Shown piece after piece: positions 6,336-8,713 of a stretch of DNA of 8,713 nt. Origin of the DNA: an uncultured beta proteobacterium (GTDB lineage Bacteria; Pseudomonadota; Gammaproteobacteria; Burkholderiales; Burkholderiaceae_C). The stretch covers positions 1 through 8,713 of the forward strand of contig CAISLL010000204.1 of the NCBI GenBank assembly GCA_903886165.1. Reading direction: 5' to 3'. Under the pieces are notes generated by a model, which ran no database searches, had not been told where the DNA came from, and worked only from the letters and a program-made list of their open reading frames with translations. The position numbers were made by a program, and so were the translations under genes. Positions within the stretch are counted from its first letter, which is position 1. Each line of letters begins with the position of its first letter.

Positions 6336-7177
6336 TTTGGTTTCGATGATGGCTCCCTGGGTTTAGTGGAGAGGTGCTCGGCAGCTTGCGCCGCACGGCC
6401 GCGGGCACCTTCAAAAAACGGCGTCACCCATGGGTTGTCCAGCTGCGACAACTCGACCATGCTGCCCACCGCCTGCAGGGTGCCGTCGCCCAACACCGCC
6501 ACCCGGTCGGTCACTTGCCACAGCAAATCCAGGTCGTGCGAAATCATCACAATCGTCAGGCCCAGCTGGTCGCGCAGGTACAGCACCAGCTCATCCACAC
6601 CCGCAGCACTTTGCGGGTCCAGGCCGGCGGTGGGTTCGTCCAGAAACAGCAGCTCCGGGTCAAGTGCCAGCGCTCGGGCCAATGAGGCACGTTTCATCAT
6701 GCCGCCACTGAGTTCTGCCGGGTACTGCGCGCCGACCTCGGGCTTCAAACCGGCCAAGACCAGTTTTTCTGACGCAATCTCGTCAATTTCTGCGTCACTC
6801 AATTGGGTGTGTTCGCGCAACGGCAAGCCAATGTTTTCCAGCACCGTGAGCGACCCAAACAAGCCGCCATGCTGAAACATCACGCCCCAGCGCAGGCGCA
6901 GGTCCAGCGCATCGTCACGTGAAAGATTTTTCAGGTCCACTCCCAACACCTTGATGCTGCCCGAACTGGGTGGGTGCAGTAAAATCATTTCGCGCAGCAG
7001 CGTGGACTTGCCTGAGCCACTGCCACCAATGATGGCCAACACCTCGGCACGGCGCACCTGTAAATTGATGTCATGGTGCACCACATGGGCACCAAAGCGG
7101 GTTGACAGCTCTCGGATGCCAATCACCGGCTCCTGGGTGCTGGCACTGGCAGATTCGCGGGTTGGCAGGCTTGCCAT
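6332..7177 (-). CDS. MlaF-type ABC transporter ATP-binding protein (281 aa)
   Basis: This is the cytoplasmic ATPase of the lipid transporter. All nucleotide-binding motifs are intact: Walker A GGSGSGKST (residues 51-59), Q-loop Gln102 in MFQHGGLFGSLTV, signature LSGGM (156-160), Walker B LLFLDEP (Asp180, Glu181), D-loop GLDP (185-188) and switch His214 in ISHDL. The MFQHGGLFGSLTV and LSGGMMKRASLARAL wording is typical of the MlaF/Ttg2A family of MCE transporters. The ATG at 7177 is preferred because it lies one base after the permease stop (TGACATG); the frame extends to 7219, but that would overlap the permease and add residues foreign to the family. A hydrophilic C-terminal tail (about 255-281) may contact the permease or a regulator. 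It is co-transcribed between the permease and MCE genes. Confidence 0.95.
   Translation of the reverse strand: MASLPTRESASASTQEPVIGIRELSTRFGAHVVHHDINLQVRRAEVLAIIGGSGSGKSTLLREMILLHPPSSGSIKVLGVDLKNLSRDDALDLRLRWGVMFQHGGLFGSLTVLENIGLPLREHTQLSDAEIDEIASEKLVLAGLKPEVGAQYPAELSGGMMKRASLARALALDPELLFLDEPTAGLDPQSAAGVDELVLYLRDQLGLTIVMISHDLDLLWQVTDRVAVLGDGTLQAVGSMVELSQLDNPWVTPFFEGARGRAAQAAEHLSTKPREPSSKPK
6353..6358 (-). promoter_or_regulatory. Ribosome binding site that questions the MCE gene start
   Basis: The minus strand reads AGGGAG here, the best Shine-Dalgarno near the MCE start. It is 17 bases from the annotated GTG (6335) but 5 bases from ATC (6347-6345), in frame and unblocked. Either GTG is reached by coupling to the overlapping ATPase stop, or a rare ATC start is used. 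Confidence 0.5.
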
Positions 7178-7178
7178 G

Positions 7179-8012
7179 TCAGAGGTCCAGCACACTGAAG
7201 GCAATCGAGAACAACGCATCGGCCACGATCACCAGAAAGATCGACTGCACCACGCTGCGGGTGGTCTGGCGCCCCACGCTGTCGGCACCACCCCGTGTGC
7301 GAAAGCCCTGAAAGCAACCCACCACGGCAATGATGGCGGCAAACACCGGCGCCTTGCCAACACCCACCAGGTAGGAGGTGATGCTGACGGCATTCGCCAT
7401 GCGGTCCAGGAACTCGGCAAAGCCCACTCCCAACTGCGTTTTGGCCATGACCATGCCACCCATCACACCCAGCACATCGGCAAACACCGTCAGCAACGGC
7501 AGTGCAACCATCAGAGCCAGAATTTTGGGCAGCACCAGCAACTCGTGGGGCTCAATGCCGATGGTTCGCATGGCATCAATTTCTTCAGTCACCGCCATGG
7601 TGCCAATCTGCGCGGCATAAGCCGAGCCGGACCGCCCTGCCACGATGATGGCGGTGATCAAAGGCGCAAATTCTCGCAGCATCGACAAGCCCACCAGGTC
7701 CGCCACAAAAATGTTGACGCCGTATTGCCGCAGTTGGTCCGCACCCTGGTAAGCCACCACCACACCAAGTAAAAAAGACAACAGGCCCACAATGGGCAGT
7801 GCGTCAAAACCTGCGGTGCGCAGGTTGAACAGCACCACCCGCCATCGAATACGTGAAGGCTGTGCCAACCAGCCAGCAAACACCTGGGCGGTCTCGCCAA
7901 TAAACGACAACATGGCCCAGGCCTGCTCAAAGACGGCTTCAGCACTGCGGCCCACGCGCGCCAGCGCCGAAGGCATGACAGACATTTCGGGCGCAGCGGG
8001 GTTGAGTTTCAT
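7179..8012 (-). CDS. MlaE-family ABC transporter permease (277 aa)
   Basis: This is the integral-membrane subunit of the MCE lipid transporter and first gene of the four-gene operon. Hydrophobic segments fall at about residues 69-89, 106-126, 157-190, 215-236 and 257-275. The MlaE hallmark is clear: MLREFAPLITAIIVAGRSGS (111-130), followed by AAQIGTMAVTEEIDAMRTIG (133-152), where the EEIDAM coupling helix meets the ATPase. The conserved C-terminal CFQGFRTRGGADSVGRQTT (233-251) is also present. There is no N-terminal STAS domain. The frame is open to 8129 from a TTG, but the ATG at 8012 gives the usual length; no strong ribosome site precedes it, so ATGs at 7985 or 7976 remain possible. The promoter should lie in the 170-bp gap shared with the divergent BON lipoprotein gene. 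Confidence 0.93.
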   Translation of the reverse strand: MKLNPAAPEMSVMPSALARVGRSAEAVFEQAWAMLSFIGETAQVFAGWLAQPSRIRWRVVLFNLRTAGFDALPIVGLLSFLLGVVVAYQGADQLRQYGVNIFVADLVGLSMLREFAPLITAIIVAGRSGSAYAAQIGTMAVTEEIDAMRTIGIEPHELLVLPKILALMVALPLLTVFADVLGVMGGMVMAKTQLGVGFAEFLDRMANAVSITSYLVGVGKAPVFAAIIAVVGCFQGFRTRGGADSVGRQTTRSVVQSIFLVIVADALFSIAFSVLDL

Positions 8013-8182
8013 GAAGCGCCAAAGGGTATGACAGGCCAGGTCGGTGGTCTGTGCGCAACCACACACAGGCGCGAACGGGGCAATCTCTTGGCTGCAGTGT
8101 GGCCCAACGCACAGAAAGATGACTGGCAAACGCTCACAGTCAAGGTCTAACTATTTACGTCAAGATACGGAGAACCCAATTT
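8013..8182. promoter_or_regulatory. Divergent intergenic region between transporter operon and BON lipoprotein gene
   Basis: This 170-bp gap must carry the promoters for both directions. For the plus gene, TAACTA (8148-8153) is a weak -10 candidate with TGGCAA (8124-8129) 18 bp upstream as a poor -35. A short inverted repeat, GACTG (8121-8125) and CAGTC (8137-8141), overlaps that area and could be an operator. I see no convincing promoter for the minus-strand operon. Confidence 0.3.
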
Positions 8183-8713
8183 ATGAAGAAATCTTTTGGC
8201 ACACACAACCTGAGCCTGGCGCTGGTGGGTGCATTGAGCTTTTATATGGCAGGGTGCAGCGAAGCCGTGACACCCATCACCCCACCCGGTTCACCAACCA
8301 CTGTAGGCACCGAAATTGACGACAGTCTGCTCACCGCTCGTGTCAAGGCCGCATTGGCTGACAACATGGAAATCAAGAGCTTTGACATCAAGGTGGAAAC
8401 CCGCAAGGCCGAGGTCATGCTGAGCGGCTTTGTTGACAACCAGGCCCAGATCGACCACGCGGTGGCCGTGGCGCGGACAGTGCCCGGTGTGCTGGCCATT
8501 GACAACAAGGTCAGCCTGAAGGGTGCACCCACAAGCATCGGCACCAAGGTCGATGACACCTTGATCACCACCCGTGTCAAAACCCTGCTGATGGCAGATG
8601 TTGACGTCAAAAGCGCTGACATTGCCGTGGTCACGCGCAAGGGCGAAGTTCAGCTAAGCGGCTTTGTCAACAATCAGGGGCAAATTGACCGTGCCCTTGA
8701 AATCAGCGGTGAC
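8183..8713 (+). CDS. Lipoprotein with two BON domains, DolP-like architecture (partial, 3' end cut by window)
   Basis: The reading frame is open from the ATG at 8183 to the last base, giving 177 residues without a stop. A signal segment (about residues 9-22) ends in MAGC with Cys25 lipidated and Ser at +2, consistent with outer-membrane sorting. BON domain 1 spans about 44-112 and BON domain 2 begins near 121 and is incomplete. The two are clear duplicates: GTEIDDSLLTARVKAAL against GTKVDDTLITTRVKTLL, and EVMLSGFVDNQAQID against EVQLSGFVNNQGQID. Lipobox plus two BON domains is the layout of E. coli DolP (YraP, about 191 aa), an outer-membrane lipoprotein that binds anionic phospholipids; OsmY has two BON domains but no lipobox. 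Only a few residues may be missing, though a third BON domain beyond the edge is possible. GGAG at 8169-8172 is the ribosome site. It is divergent from the lipid-transporter operon. Confidence 0.88.
   Translation, partial: MKKSFGTHNLSLALVGALSFYMAGCSEAVTPITPPGSPTTVGTEIDDSLLTARVKAALADNMEIKSFDIKVETRKAEVMLSGFVDNQAQIDHAVAVARTVPGVLAIDNKVSLKGAPTSIGTKVDDTLITTRVKTLLMADVDVKSADIAVVTRKGEVQLSGFVNNQGQIDRALEISGD

Noticed and set aside
5223..6875. 550-codon open frame on the plus strand
   Set aside because: It is antisense to three well-supported transporter genes, its product is rich in Arg, His, Gln and Ser with no domain pattern, and long antisense frames are common in GC-rich DNA.
6951..7772. 273-codon plus-strand open frame with a His/Gln-rich product
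   Set aside because: It mirrors the MlaF and MlaE genes, whose motifs are unmistakable; the His-rich composition comes from reading their codons backwards.
8013..8129. Longer permease start at TTG 8129
   Set aside because: The extra 39 residues are Cys- and Pro-rich and unlike the N-termini of MlaE proteins; no ribosome site fits.
8121..8141. Possible CRP-like site (TGTGA half on the minus strand)
   Set aside because: Only one half-site matches; the other half does not resemble TCACA at the right spacing.

Overview
The window looks like chromosomal DNA from a Gram-negative betaproteobacterium, most likely order Burkholderiales and close to Comamonadaceae (Rhodoferax/Polaromonas type). This rests on moderately high G+C content judged by eye, codon choice, four predicted lipoproteins, and remembered resemblance of the AsmA, CsbD and Mla-type proteins to that group. 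No database search was possible. I see no tRNA, rRNA, CRISPR array, insertion sequence or phage gene.

Layout. (1) 20-609, plus strand: a small one-BON-domain lipoprotein and a CsbD-family stress protein, closed by a probable intrinsic terminator at 653-688. (2) 674-1288, minus strand: a decayed remnant of a trypsin-like serine protease, not previously obvious because no intact frame covers it, lying downstream of a secreted WXXGXW-repeat protein. (3) 1289-1440: a divergent intergenic region with two adjacent stem-loops. (4) 1441-4763, plus strand: an AsmA-family inner-membrane protein overlapping (ATGA) a cardiolipin-synthase/phospholipase-D-family protein that carries a lipoprotein signal peptide. 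(5) 8012 down to 4723, minus strand: a tightly coupled four-gene Mla-like lipid ABC transporter operon (permease, ATPase, MCE substrate-binding protein, PqiC-type auxiliary lipoprotein). Its last gene overlaps the end of the phospholipase-D gene tail-to-tail by 41 bp. (6) 8183 to the window end, plus strand: a lipoprotein with two BON domains, architecture like DolP, cut by the window edge.

Taken together, most genes concern phospholipid handling in the envelope. An AsmA-like protein is thought to act as a lipid bridge, a lipoprotein PLD/Cls enzyme could make or remodel cardiolipin on the periplasmic side, and an MCE transporter with a PqiC-type partner moves lipids across the periplasm. BON lipoproteins, some of which bind anionic phospholipids, flank the whole set. 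That functional grouping is inference from families and neighbourhood. The operon structures, overlaps, motifs and lipoboxes are read directly from the sequence.
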